Source: Cheilinus undulatus
Taxonomy: Eukaryota; Chordata; Actinopteri; Labriformes; Labridae
Direction of reading: 5' to 3'
DNA: 64,000 nt
NCBI RefSeq assembly: GCF_018320785.1
Contig: NW_024571694.1
Span: 81,197-145,196 of the forward strand
The translations under genes were made by a program, and so were the position numbers. The stretch's first letter is position 1, and each line of letters starts with the position of its first letter. A model generated the notes under the pieces. That model was not told the origin of the DNA. It made no database searches and saw only the letters and a list, made by a program, of their open reading frames with translations. This document shows positions 13,171-25,365 of the stretch, piece after piece.

Positions 13171-14390
13171 CTACCTGATGTGTCAGGTTAGTGCCAGTAC
13201 CAGGGGTCTACAGATAATTGGTTGGGCTGATTATTGGTGTCGATATTTGGCATTTTGCCAATAATCAGTATTGACATTTTATTTCTATCGATCACAGATA
13301 AAATTAATAAATTAATTAAAAAGTCTGCTACTTTGGCATTACTGCATGTGTTTCTTTCCCTCTGCAGCCCAAGGTGTAATAGAGAAGGCTGGAAAGCTGA
13401 GCAGTCACTGACCAATCACTCTGACAAGAAAATACAGCAGTTATTTAAAGTTAAGCACATTATGATCCTCCACACTGAAGTCTAAAAAAACACTGCGGTC
13501 CTGCATGCAGATTCTAAGGTGACAAGTCTGTCTAGTCTCAGTCATACCACAGAAAATGTCAGAATAGTGAACTTTGTCTCACTGCTAACGTGACTGTGCT
13601 AATGTCAGCCTCCAGTATAAATCAATCAAATTATGTATTGAGCCACAGCTGATGCTTTTTTAAATTACAGTAGTGCCAATGCAGCAGGGACTTAAAAATA
13701 GCTTCCCAACTGTAACTCATCTTTTTGAGATCAGGTTTTCTTTCATGTTATTTAACGTCACATTAGCTGTTAGTGTTTAATGTCAAGTCCCTTATACGAA
13801 GTTAAATGTGTTTGAAAACCTCTTTTGCTGGTTCATTCAAGCAGATGACTAAAGAATGATAGACTGGCATTTTTTCCTTTCACTTAACATATTAGAGTTC
13901 CCAGTAACATGGCTTAAATATCCTGAAGCCATTTATGGTAATGTCATAGAGATGAGCAAAATAGCTGCTAAGTTGCTTAAATTTTAGGTACTTGACAGGT
14001 ACTTCATGCAGACATTCATATCACTTTACTCCACTAGATTTAAGAGGTTAAGTACTGCTTTGTATAAAAGATATCTATTTAGATAAAATAGTCAATAGTT
14101 ACTCCCTGATTCAGATTATTAATATGAAAGTCTATTTAAACATTCCTGCTGTATTATAATTAAGGTATCCCTCTTAAAAAGCTATATCTTAACAATCAGA
14201 AACATTCAAACAATGAAAACATTAATGCATCATGAGTAGCATCCCGGTTTATCAATATATTAATATGAAATCCTGTTTTGTTTTTATCACATTGAGTATA
14301 TTTTGCTTGACATAAATAGTCCTCTTAGGGTCTGATGGATGCACCCGTTTGATATGAAACTTATCAAAAGTGATGATCTTTTACACATTT
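13171..14390. other. Intergenic, nothing recognised
   Basis: No family motif and no splice-bounded exon. A few short open frames exist but show no similarity to each other or to known domains. Confidence 0.35.
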
Positions 14391-14395
14391 CCCCT

Positions 14396-14520
14396 AGGGG
14401 TGTAATGCTATGGAAAAATTTTGGTTCGGTACGTACCTTGGTTTTGAAGTCACGGTTCGGTACGTTTTTGGTGTGGTAAAGCAAGCAAATAACAGACTTT
14501 ATTATTATTTTCAAATTGTA
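14396..14520. mobile_element. hAT-like transposon end
   Basis: TAGGGGTGTAATGCTATGG, followed by TTTTGGTTCGGTACGTACCT and CACGGTTCGGTACG, is the typical terminal sequence of a hAT family common in fish. The partner end was not found. The piggyBac-like element begins right after it, so the hAT copy may have been split by that insertion. Confidence 0.6.
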
Positions 14521-15477
14521 TTAACCCTCTGGGACAGCTCAAATATTTGTTACACTTTGGACCTTTAGCACATAATATGCACTCATCATACTGTCGCTGT
14601 AAAAAATATTACACATTTATATTTTCTTCTACTTTCATGGAGCTCATTTTTTTCAGCTACATCTAACTTAAATATTTATATCAAAGATTCTTGAATCTTT
14701 AAAGATTTTAACCCTTTAAGTGCCAGGTTTTTGTCATGATGGCACCATGTTTTCATGTTGAAAAAACAGAAAATATTAATTATTTTCAATATACTACACA
14801 TGCAAAGTACATTTTTCTTCGTTCTGGATTATTACAGCCTGGGATATGTCCATGACTAGCAGCAACGTTGATTTTCATGCATCATGATTTTTTGTGCAGT
14901 GACAAATACTCACACTTGGCACCTTTAGCACATAAAATGCACCATTGAATCCCATTCTAACTGTAATCTCCCTGCCATGAAAGCATAATAAATACATTTT
15001 ATTATATCTGGGTGTCAGCCTGGCCTTTGACCTTGAACATCATTTTTTAGTACTCTCCTCCCACTGGCATCATTTTGACCATATTTGGCATATGGAGAAA
15101 AAACATGCTATTTCTACTAGAACTGTCCCATTTGACCCCCTCTCTCACCCCTGGGGTGTGTATGTGTGTGGGGGGGGTGAGTGGGTGTGGTAACTGTAAG
15201 CATGCACTGATCATTTCAGGGGTGAAAAAGGGGCATCTTCTAAAGGATGTGTTTCACGTGTCATTGAAGAGGTGAGTGAGTAAAAACATGGCCTCCTGCC
15301 TTTTCTGGACTCAAAACAAAAACAGTTGTTGGTGAGTATATGCACCTTGCTGCTTTCCTAACAGTGAGTGGAGATGAGACATACCACTTGCTAAAACTTG
15401 CTTGTTCTAAGCTGTCCACCAGGCTGTTTTCACAGCCAAAGATAAACATGCGGCTTGGCTGAGGAGTCATTTCATTA

Positions 15478-15650
15478 ATGAGCAAAAAAGAAGAAAGACC
15501 AAAAATAAAGAGGCATTTCAGTGCAGAAGAGGCTTTATTGATGATCATGCAGCCTACATTTGACCATGAGATGCAGGACTCATCTGAAGAAGCCACAAGC
15601 TTTGAGGGGGAGTCAGACACGGATGCTCACCGGAGTCCTCTTGTGTTTGT
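15478..15650 (+). pseudogene. Possible piggyBac transposase N-terminal remnant
   Basis: ATG at 15478 reads MSKKEERPKIKRHFSAEEAL, followed by an acidic stretch with DSSEEATSF and EGESDTD. A short basic start, then FSAEEAL and a Ser/Asp/Glu-rich region, is the layout of piggyBac transposase N-termini. The frame then enters MITE sequence after about 15688 and no catalytic domain is found. The assignment depends on the piggyBac-like ends of the host element. Confidence 0.5.
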
Positions 15651-16021
15651 GCCTCTGACTCTTTCTCTGACGGTGGAGCAGACACTGAGGCCCCGCCCAC
15701 ACAGAGACAAATTCAAGGGTAGACGTATTAGCCTTTACATCCACACAAAAATAGCATTTTAGGATGCCATAAACACTACTTTTGGAAACCGGGTCCCAGT
15801 GTGAAGAAATCTGTAAACACTTACCGATCTTTCTTGAAACAATTACATCATACAAAGCATAGCCAGCTAAGGACATGCGTGGGTCAAACCAAAACAACTA
15901 TGGCAGGTCACAGGGTTGTGTTCATGCTCCCGAAGCTACTGAGTTTATTATGGCTTTCACAGCAAAATCTGGTGCTCCTTTACCACCACCAAGAACAGCA
16001 TGCACCAGATGTTCTAAGGCA

Positions 16022-17518
16022 AGGGCAAGGCAAGGCAAGTTTATTTGTATAGCACATTTCACCAACAAGGCAATTCAAAGTGCTTCACACAGTTCATTAA
16101 AATACATTGACAAAGGGAAAAAGAAACACAGTGAAAACATTTTAAACGAAGCATGTAAAAGGTGATTAAAAACAAATAAGACCCACACAAGATAGACACA
16201 TCCCTAGTGCCATTTGTCTGAACTTTATTTGTAAAACAGCAGATAAAATCCAAAAAAGATAAAACACACATAAAAAGTTAAAAAAAAAAAAATATATATA
16301 TATATATATATAAACAGATTTTAAAGTAAAAGCTACAGTGCAGAGTTCGAGCAAAAATGGAAAATTTGAAAAGTAAAACTTTTTTTTTTTGTCAAAGGCA
16401 GCAGTGAACAGGTGAGTCTTCAACCTTGATTTAAAAGAATTCAAACTCTCAGCAGACCTGATGTTTTCTGGAGTTTGTTCCAGATATAAGGAGCATAGTA
16501 ACTGAACGCTGATTCTCCATGTTTGGTTCTGACTTTAGGGACACAGAGCAGACCTGCACCAGACGACCTGAGCAGTCTGGATGGTTCACACTGGACTAGA
16601 AGGTCTCTGATGTATTTTGGGCCTAAGCCATTCAGTGCTTTATAAGCTAACAGGAGGATCTTAAAGTCTATTCTCTGAGAGACAGGGAGCCAGTGAAGAG
16701 ACATCAGAACAGGAGTGATATGGTCCACCGTCTTGGTCTTAGTGAGGACTTGAGCAGCAGCGTTCTGGATCAGCTGCAGCTGTCTGATGGACTTTTTAGG
16801 CAGACCAGTAAAGACACTGTTACAGTGGTCAACTCGACTGAAGATAAATGCATGGACCAGTTTTTCAAGGTCCTGCTGTGACATTAGTCCTTTAATCCTA
16901 GAAATATTCTTGAGGTGATAATAAGCTGACTTTGTAATTGTTTTTATGTGGTTTTTGAAATTTAGGTCTGAATCCATGACAACACCCAGATTTCTGGCCT
17001 GGTCTGAGGTTTTTAACTGAAGTGACTGGAGCTGAATGCTGATTTTTAGAGATTCCTCCTTGGGTCCAAAAACCACTACCTCAGTTTTTTTTCTCTGTTT
17101 AACTGGAGAAGATTATGGCACATCCACTCAGTAATTTGTTCCATGCATTTACCCAGTGCTTGTATCGGGCCATGGTCACCTGGGGACATTGAAATGTAGA
17201 GCTGTGTGTCATCTGCATAGTTATGGTAGTTTATTTTGTTGTTTTCTATGATCTGAGCAAGTGGAAGCATGTAGATGTTAAACAGAAGAGGCCCCAGGAT
17301 GGAGCCTTGAGGGACTCCGCATGTAATTTTGGTCTGCTCAGATTTAAAGTTACCTAATGACACAAAATAATCCCTGTCCTTTAAGTAGGATGCAAACCAA
17401 TAAAGAACTGTGCCAGACAGTCCCACCCAATTTTCCAGTCGGTCAAGTAATATATTGTGGTCGACTGTGTCGAATGCAGCACTGAGATCCAATAACACTA
17501 AGACTGAAGTTCTGCCAT
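16022..17518 (-). mobile_element. 5'-truncated L2/CR1-type LINE
   Basis: The insert reads 5' to 3' on the minus strand, from within the reverse transcriptase to the GGCAAGGCAAG-type 3' end at 16022. The nine bases AGATGTTCT flank both sides (16011-16019 and about 17520-17528) and are the likely target-site duplication. A (TA)n tract of about 22 bases lies at 16292-16313 inside the 3' region. Confidence 0.85.
16441..17518 (-). pseudogene. LINE reverse transcriptase, C-terminal two thirds, broken
   Basis: Two frames meet at about 17076. The upstream one has [37 protein letters not shown] and the catalytic [10 protein letters not shown]. The downstream one has the thumb/connection region KTSDQARNLGVVMDSDLNFK, with HAFIFSRVDHCNSVFTGLP and LHWLPVSQRIDFKILLLAYK. 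A frameshift at a T/A run near 17080 separates them. The endonuclease and N-terminal RT are missing because of 5' truncation. Confidence 0.9.
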
Positions 17519-18295
17519 AAGATGTTCTTGTGTTTGTGTAGAGCGCAAAAGATTTACACGCATGAAGATTCAGAAAAGGCCACACATCTCGAGCATCAGA
17601 GCATTTGAAGGCGTTGTGCAGAAACACATAAGTGTTTGTTTGTGATGTGAGCCAAACAAACTAGTGAAATATTATTGCTTTGTCCTCCATAACTTGGATT
17701 TTGAGATGTGTTGCCTATTTTTAAACTTTCTGAATGACTTTTGAGCTTAGGCTTGGCACTTCACTGATGGTTTACATTGATGAGAAGTGCAACTTTCCCC
17801 TCCAACTAAGTCTTTATATGCATGCTTCATTATCTTCTTCTCTCGTTTATTGTGCATTTCTGTGGCAACATTACAGCGCAACTTACAGGCTTGGTATAAA
17901 TCTTAGAGCGTTTTCAGTCGTTTTCCATGTTTCCTGGACATGTCCTGAAACAATCCTGTGTTTACGTAAAACGTTTTTAAAACAAAACTGAAATCATTTT
18001 CATCTGTCTGTGGATAAGGCCTAAGGAACCTGCTTATTCTTACAGTGAGTGAACCGCTTAGAACGAGCAAGTTTGGTCTCCATCCCATGTTCATCTCCAC
18101 TCACTGTTAGGAAAGCAGCCAGGTGCATATACTCACCAACAACTGTTTTTGTTTTGAGTCCAGAAAAGGCAGGAGGCCATGTTTTTACTCACTCACCTCT
18201 TCAATGACACATGAAAAACACATCCTTTAGAAGATGCCCCTTTTTCACCCCTGAAATGATCAGTGCATGCTTATAAATTCACACACACACCCTCT

Positions 18296-18320
18296 ACACA
18301 CACACATCTCAGCATGCACG

Positions 18321-18363
<43 letters not shown>

Positions 18364-18370
18364 TCACACA
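18296..18370. repeat. (CA)n microsatellite
   Basis: A nearly pure CA tract, longest at about 18324-18360, within the right arm of the piggyBac-like element. A TG/G-rich tract at the corresponding place in the left arm (15158-15190) suggests the arms shared it before divergence. Confidence 0.85.
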
Positions 18371-18996
18371 CATAAAAACTCTCCATAATATAACTGGCAA
18401 AAATACAAGAATGTTGTGCATGGGCCTAAAATGGGTAAATGGTTGAATCTGGTGGAATATGGTAAAAATGTACAATTTCAATAGATTTCTTCACGTTGAA
18501 ATGCTGACATTATAGAATGCATGATTTTATACTGCAATGACAGTGAGATTAAAAAATGTGGTATTAATGGAAGTCAATGGGGGCATTTTTGCCTCGAAGA
18601 TGTCAAGAGCGTATATCTGGCACTACATACAAAATACTAATGCGATCAAATCAAGTTTGTTGCTAATCTTTGACCCATCCAAGACTCTTATCATCCCCAA
18701 AGTTCCATCTTTCTACTTTTTATTATATGGAAAATAATTCACTTTTTTTTTTTTTTTTTTTTCAGTAAAAGATGAAACATTTCAAATAATCAAACTGGAA
18801 TTAAAAGGTCTAAATTCTGAGAATTATTGAACATTTGGTAGTTTTGAGTAGTTCTGAAGCTTTTAAAGAGATTTATGAAAAAAAAGTAGAAAAAATATTG
18901 ATGTATGGTGATTTAATGGCAGTTTTTCTGTACGTGTACGTTTTTGCCTCGAAGGTGTCCAGAGGGTAGTAAATTTGAGGAAGGCACAAGGGTTAA

Positions 18997-20780
18997 GAAA
19001 CTTCTGTCATTATTGATGGTGTAAATTTCTTTATATGAGTAAAATCAAGCTAAATTTTTCTTTATTTACTTTACTTAGTTTCTCATTTATCTGTTACAGC
19101 CTCTTATCCATCTGTCTCTGTTTCTCACTGCCTCCATGAACCATATTAAAGTTTTAATGTTCCTGTCGTCTTTTATGTCCGTTCATTATCAATAAGCGGC
19201 AATGCAGAGATTCTAACATTAATTTGTTCTCCATAAACATATGATATCAAGGGATTATTAACCAACTAATATTTTAACATTGCGCACACCCATGGCTCAC
19301 GCAGGTGACACAGAGACACACACAGCTGGGAGCGCACAATCAAACAACGCTGACGCTGATCCTCCATGGTCAGAGAGGAGCTTTAATGCAGGAGAGAAAA
19401 GTTTAGGTATTCTGAAACTTTTGCCCCAACAAACTGAAGCCTGAAGTCTACACTACCAACATGTTAGCGTGTTCAGAGTAGGTGTGTGCGTGAGCGTTGC
19501 GTTTGTGTGTCATTGTTATGCAGCATGAAAGAAGATGAGGAAGAGAGGAGAGCAACCACTGATACTGCGTAAAAGACGCATGAACCGTCAAACGGAAGGG
19601 GAGGAAAGGGGAAAAGAGTGACAGGGGGACAAGAGATCATGATGGAAAAATTAAAAACCAAAGATTGTGCACGAGTCCCAAATCACGAGTCCGAGTCGAG
19701 CCACTGATGTGTGCGACTTAAGTGTGACTCCAAGTCGCGGACTTGAGTCCACATCTCTGACACACGGAGACAAAATGGTTGGTGTATCAAGATTTGTTCT
19801 CTCTGGGACCCAGTTTCAAAAAGTGGTGGTCTTGGGCTCCCCAAAATGCCAGTTCCATGTGGATGAAACACTGATACAATAAAACACTCCAAAAGTCATC
19901 TCCATGTGGACACTTAAACACTGGGTTGACAGCAACCCTTCATGCCCATTGTGCTCAGGAACAGCAGCTCTGAAGCATATTTTGACAGTTTATAAGATCA
20001 GTTTGTCACATCAGGATCAGGATTTTTCCTGGTTCAAATGGAAGCAGTGGTACCATTCTGATCAGCTTACTCTGACCTTTCTTGGGAGAGAGATATGTAC
20101 ATCAGTGATCACCAACTGGTGGCCCAGGGTCCATATCAGTTTAATCACAAATGACTTTATGTTTTGTTTCACTAATCCATCTGCCAGCAGAGTCCTGCTT
20201 GAGTTTTTTTTCTAATCACTACTAGCATTAAACCCAGAGATAGACTACATGACAACCCCAGAAATGTTTGGCTAAAATATCTCAATCGCCCCTTGTGGCT
20301 GGCTGTGGTACAGGGACTGTTATAGGCTAAAACAATGTGAATAAAAATAATGTCTGAATTGAGCTGCTCAAATCATCCAGTGTAGTTGCCTGTGATTCAG
20401 CTTGTCAAGCCACAGACAGCTGGATTAAGAACTTTGCAAACAGTTAAATGTGAAAAGGGGAAATATCCTCATTTTGAGGGCTATTAAGGCCAGTTTCGTT
20501 AGATGAAGTCATGCTTTTAATTTTGGAGAGGATTACATCTATCTTTTTTCATCAATCATGATAACTACTGTCAGAGAAATTTCACAGTTTATATAAACAC
20601 AAAAAATCTTTGCAAGATCAGTCTTGTTACAGCGTAGATATCCACTCAGAATAATTAATTTTTTCACAGACAAATTCAGCTCCTACTGCCTTTAAGTTCC
20701 CATGGATTTTCTCATAAAGAAAACTTAGACTACATAAATGTAAATGCCTTTTGGAAACAATGTAGCCATTATCTTTATTC
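18997..20780. other. Intergenic, mostly unrecognised repeat-like DNA
   Basis: The stretch around 19670-19765 has repeated CGAGTC/GACTTGAGTCC motifs like the end of a MITE. No gene is visible. The open frames here are short and without motifs. Confidence 0.35.
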
Positions 20781-20789
20781 TTAAAGTTT

Positions 20790-20886
20790 TAACATGGAAA
20801 CTTCAGCCCATAGACTCTCCTGTCTCCTCCATCAGCTGCACATCTGCACAGCTGATGAAAGAGACAGGATTGAAGCTTCCATGTTA
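20790..20886. repeat. Imperfect palindrome upstream of the GIMAP gene
   Basis: The left arm TAACATGGAAACTTCA..CCTGTCTC..ATCAGCTG (20790-20838) pairs with CAGCTGATGAAAGAGACAGG and TTGAAGCTTCCATGTTA (20849-20886). The loop is about 10 bases and one side carries a bulge of about 13 bases. It may be a small MITE or a structured regulatory element. It lies about 140 bases upstream of the first exon seen. Confidence 0.7.
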
Positions 20887-21026
20887 AGACTGAAAAAAAA
20901 AGTTGAAATCATTTCATGGTGATGCTACTGCCTCAACACACACAAAAACAACATCAACATCAAATTGTGGTTGATATGGTTTAAGTTAAGTTTTCCTAAA
21001 TCATCAAACTTTTTCTGTCTTTACAG

Positions 21027-24000
21027 AGAGTTGATTGTTGGCTTTTCAAACCCTGCTGATCTTTTCCAGTTGAATAAAGCTCTGATGTTTCCAGGAGAGT
21101 AACAACATGGCGACTGCAGCAGAGGGTGAGTCCAGTCAGACTCTATTAGTCTGGGTAAAGTCCTTGTGTGATGATGTGAAGACATGTGTACAGGTGCATC
21201 TCAAAAAATGTAAAATCATTTAAAAGTTTATTTTTTCCTGTGATTTTTTTTTTTTTTTTTTAAGATTTATTTTTGGGCTTTTTCGTACCTTTATTAGAGA
21301 GAGGACAGTGGATGGAGCCGGAAACAGGGAAGAGAGAGGGAAGAGACATGCAGGAAATAGCGCCACGGGCCGGACCCAAACCCGGGCCACCTGCGCACAC
21401 GGCGCGCGCCCCAACCACTCAACCACCGGCGCACCCCTTTTTCCTGTGATTTACTTAAAAAAGATAAACTTGTATAAATTCTAGATTCAAATACAAAGTG
21501 AAATATTCCTAGATTGTTTTTTTCATTATGATAATTACAGTTTACAGCTCACAAAAATCTCAAATCCACTATCTCTAAATGTAAGATTATTGTGAAAAAG
21601 TCCTATTTGCAAAGATTTCCTTAGCATGTGTTTTCTCACTGATTCAGTACACACAGCCACAATCATGGGACAGAATGCTGACCTGACTGTTGTTCAGAAG
21701 TCAGTTATTTGCACCCTCAACAAGGAGGGTAAGCCACAGAAGGTCACTGCTGGAAGGCCAGGCTGGTCTCAGAGGCTGTATCAGAGCAGATTCATGGAGA
21801 GTTGACTGAAGTGAGAAGTGTGGGATTAGCTCAGCCTTTAGAAGATTTTCAAACAAAGCAGATTCAAGAACTTAGGGGAGCTTCACAAGGAGTGGACTGA
21901 GACCGGAGTCAGAGGATCAAGAGCCACCAAGTGTCGTGTTTCTAATGTCCAGCCACTACTGAACGACAGACAGGGTTGTGTTCTACCTGGGCTAAGGAGA
22001 AAAAGAACTCCTGTTTCCCAGTGGTGCAAAGTTCTGTTTTCAGATGAAACTCTAATTTAAATTTCATTTAGAAATCCAGATCCCAGAGTCTGGGAAGGAT
22101 CAGAGAGACACAGAATCCAAGGGGCTTGAAGTCTAGTGTTTCCAGTCTCCACAGTCAGTGATGGTTTGGAGTTTACTGGTCTTCATCAAGTCCAGAGTTA
22201 ACTCTGTCAGCTGTCTACTAGAAGATTTTAAAGACCTTCATGCTTCTATCTGTTGAGAAGCTTTATGGAGATACTGATTTCCTTTTCACCTGCCCACAGT
22301 GAAGCCAGAGCTACTAGAAATTGGTTTACTGACCATGGTATCACTGTGTTTGATTGGCCAGCCAACTGGTCTGACCTGAACCCCACAGAGAATCTTTGGG
22401 GTGCAGTAAAGAGAAATATGAGAGACACCAGACTCAACAATCCAGACGAGCTGAAGGCTACCAGAGCAGCCTGGGCTTCATAACACCCCAGCAGTGCCAC
22501 AGACTGATGGCCTCCAAGATATATATAGATATATATACAAGAGCAGAGATGCAGTAATTTGTGCAAAAGAAGCTCCAACCAAATACTGAATGCATCAATG
22601 AACAGAATTTTCCAGAAGGTCAACATTTCTGTATATTAAAACCTTTTGGACTGATGTGTAGTGATATTCTAAAATTTTGAGATGGTGGATTTTTTTGTGA
22701 GTTGTAATCATCAAGATCAACACAAAAAGTCTTGAAATATTTCTCTTTGTATGAGATGAATCTAGAATATGTGAAAGTTTCACTTCTTGAATTAAATCAC
22801 AGCAAAAAAAGTAAACTTTTTCATGATATTCTATTTTTTGATGCATCTTTCTATGTACAGATACATATATTATCTTTTTCAAATAAAAATATGTAACATT
22901 TATAATCATAAGTTTGATTTCATTGGCATTAAAGACCACAATCACTCATGATTACATTAATCTGTTTTCCAATCATAGATGGCAGTTTTCCTATAAGGCG
23001 CACTAAGAGTCTTAACTGGCTGCCACCATCCAGTGAGTGAATCTTTTTTCTGTGATATGACAATCTGTTTTAACAGTATTTTGTCATTAATATCTGTAAG
23101 TAGAGGAGATAATAATAATAATAATAATAATAATGAATGAATGATGAAATGTTAACCAGTTTTAAGGATAACTACATTAAAATGCCTCCATGGTTATTTA
23201 TACATTTTAAATTGTGATTATCATTTCACTGTTTATAATGACAGAACATATTTTACTGTTTATATAAACAAAACATGCACATCACTCTGTGCTGCTAATT
23301 TTGTGGTGTTTTTACATAAAACTTGCTCCATTGATTCAAGTGTGCCTTAACAAAAGTGATTTAATACTGATAACTGTGGTGACTTTGGTCACAAAAATCC
23401 TGATATGAAATTTTTATATTGCTACATCTATAGCATGAAGGTAACCAGACACTATTCATTTTAATGCAAGTTTTAATAATTTCAAATGTAAGTAAATCTT
23501 TGGCGTCTTTGTTTTTTCAACAGTGTCAGAGCTGAGGGTTGTTCTACTGGGGAACAGCTGGTCTGAGAGGAGTTCAGTGGGGAATTTCATCCTGGGAGAG
23601 AATGTGTTCAACACTCAGGAAGAACCAGATAGCTGTCTCAGAATCAGCAGGACAGTGAAGGGAAATGACGTAGTTCTTATCAACACCCCGGATCTGATGA
23701 AATGCAACAAATCTCAAACATGGGTGACAAGTTATGTAAAAAACTGTGTGAGACTCTGTGATCCTGGACCTCATGTGTTCCTGCTGGTTATACAATCTGA
23801 AGACTTCACTGAGGAACACAAAGACCGTCTCTGCAGAGTCCTTGACACTTTCAATGATCGATCATTTGATCATTCATTCTTATTAATATCAACACCAGGA
23901 GATGAGAGTTCAGGTTTAAAGAAAACATACAAGTCACTCCCTCCATTGGTAGACATAATCAAAAAGTGTAAAAACAGATACTTGGAGAGGGAAAACCTTG

Positions 24001-25334
24001 AACTTCCAGAGCTGTTGACACGTTTGGGTCAAATAGTAAAGGAGAACAATGGAGATCATGTCAGCTATGAAGCATTTGAGGAAACAACAGATACATTACC
24101 AAGACGTGTTCAGAGCTCCAACCAAAAGGAAACTCAGATTTCTCTCAAAGATAAAATTGAGGCTGCTGGTAAGTGCAGAAACAATCATGATAACAGTGAA
24201 ACCTTGAGCAGACAAATCTTTCTTGACTTATAGAGTAAAGCTGAAAACTATTGTGGTCTTCTTTTCACAGGAATAATTAATCCACAAAATGTGGTCCTAC
24301 GAGGAAAACCCCAGGGTCAGGGTGAGTAAAATTATCACAGTCTAAGTCATGTGCTGGTGAACCCAAAGACTTAGGCAGGGTGAAGGATGACCCTACTAGG
24401 AGTACAAACAGCAGGAATGGATGATGTTAAAATCCTCCAGAAGAGAACATTTGTGGATGAGAGAAGGTGACCTCCTGTAGGGGACTGCATACAGGTCAGA
24501 TGGTAGGGATCAAAGCATTGTGATTATAGTAAAGAGTTCCAAATTGTGCTGGAATATTAGAAGTAGCAGAAGGAAGCCCTTTGATGGAGATGGTACCCAG
24601 CATAGGTAAGGACACTGGTTTACCAAAGGGCCTGCCCTTCAGATACCTTCAGAGATACTAAGAGCATCTCTCTGGGTTTTCTTTTGTATGTTTGAGTGAA
24701 AGAGTTTGCAAAATAATTTGAAACTTTCTAAGAGAATTATTACTTTTACCTGTGACTTGAAGATTGTTGAGTGTCGGTGTTAAGTGATTTAATTCAGTCA
24801 TTTTTGGTTTCCTTTGCCACACAAGCCTGGTGACCTTTGCATTTAATTTCTGCATTTTCTCTGTCTCCCAAGTTGTTTTAGTTTGTTTTCAGCTGCTTGG
24901 AACCAATGGTGTAGTTTCTCCATTATATTAAAAACTTTTAGAACTTTTGGTTTATCACTTACAAACATAGTCCCCCAAACTCCCCCCATCCTGACAAAAG
25001 CAGCCAGGAAGGTACAATAACGATCAAATAGCCAAAAGTGAATGATTGAGTAGATTGGGTAGGTAATAGCAGAAGTTTGACTCAGACTTGAGTCTGAGGA
25101 GGAAGGGGGAGGAGCATCGTACAGCCAGACAGAGCCAGGCCTCAGCTACACCAGAACTGAACATGAACAATCTAACCCAAACAGACCATTGGCCATTAGA
25201 GAAGATGTGGGATGAGCTCCAGGAAAATCAGAGGGGTGGTAAACTAGATGTCCCCAAGGTAGAGTTGGGAAAGAACATCAAGATCCAGTAGAATATTGTA
25301 ATTTTTGGTTGTGTGTGTAATCTTACCTTACCTT

Positions 25335-25365
<31 letters not shown>

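Larger units (their letters stand above)
15688..18026. mobile_element. hAT-like MITE, split by a LINE
   Basis: The left end GGCCCCGCCCACACAGAGAC and the right end (reverse complement GGCCTTATCCACAGACAGAT) are imperfect inverted repeats of a short fish element that also has AAACGTTTT-type internal motifs (17960-17985). The LINE at 16022-17518 interrupts it. No target duplication could be read. Confidence 0.5.
14521..18996. mobile_element. piggyBac-like element with nested insertions
   Basis: The ends are TTAACCCTC at 14521 and AAGGGTTAA ending at 18996, giving the TTAA target site and CCCT ends of piggyBac elements. The arms are long inverted copies. The best-matching segment is about 15200-15400 against 18105-18270 reversed (TTTTCTGGACTCAAAACAAA and its complement). 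A weaker match lies between about 14930-15000 and 18530-18610. A remnant of a piggyBac-type N-terminus lies at 15478-15640. The centre is occupied by a hAT-like MITE that itself carries a LINE. Confidence 0.65.
21191..22850 (+). mobile_element. Tc1-like transposon in GIMAP intron 1
   Basis: The ends are inverted copies of about 200 bases: AGGTGCATCTCAAAAAATGT on the left, and the reverse complement of TTTTTTGATGCATCTTTC on the right. A SINE has inserted into the left inverted repeat (21247-21437). The inside carries transposase remnants from about 21640 to 22490. The same family occurs in opposite orientation from 62893 to the end of the window. Confidence 0.85.
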
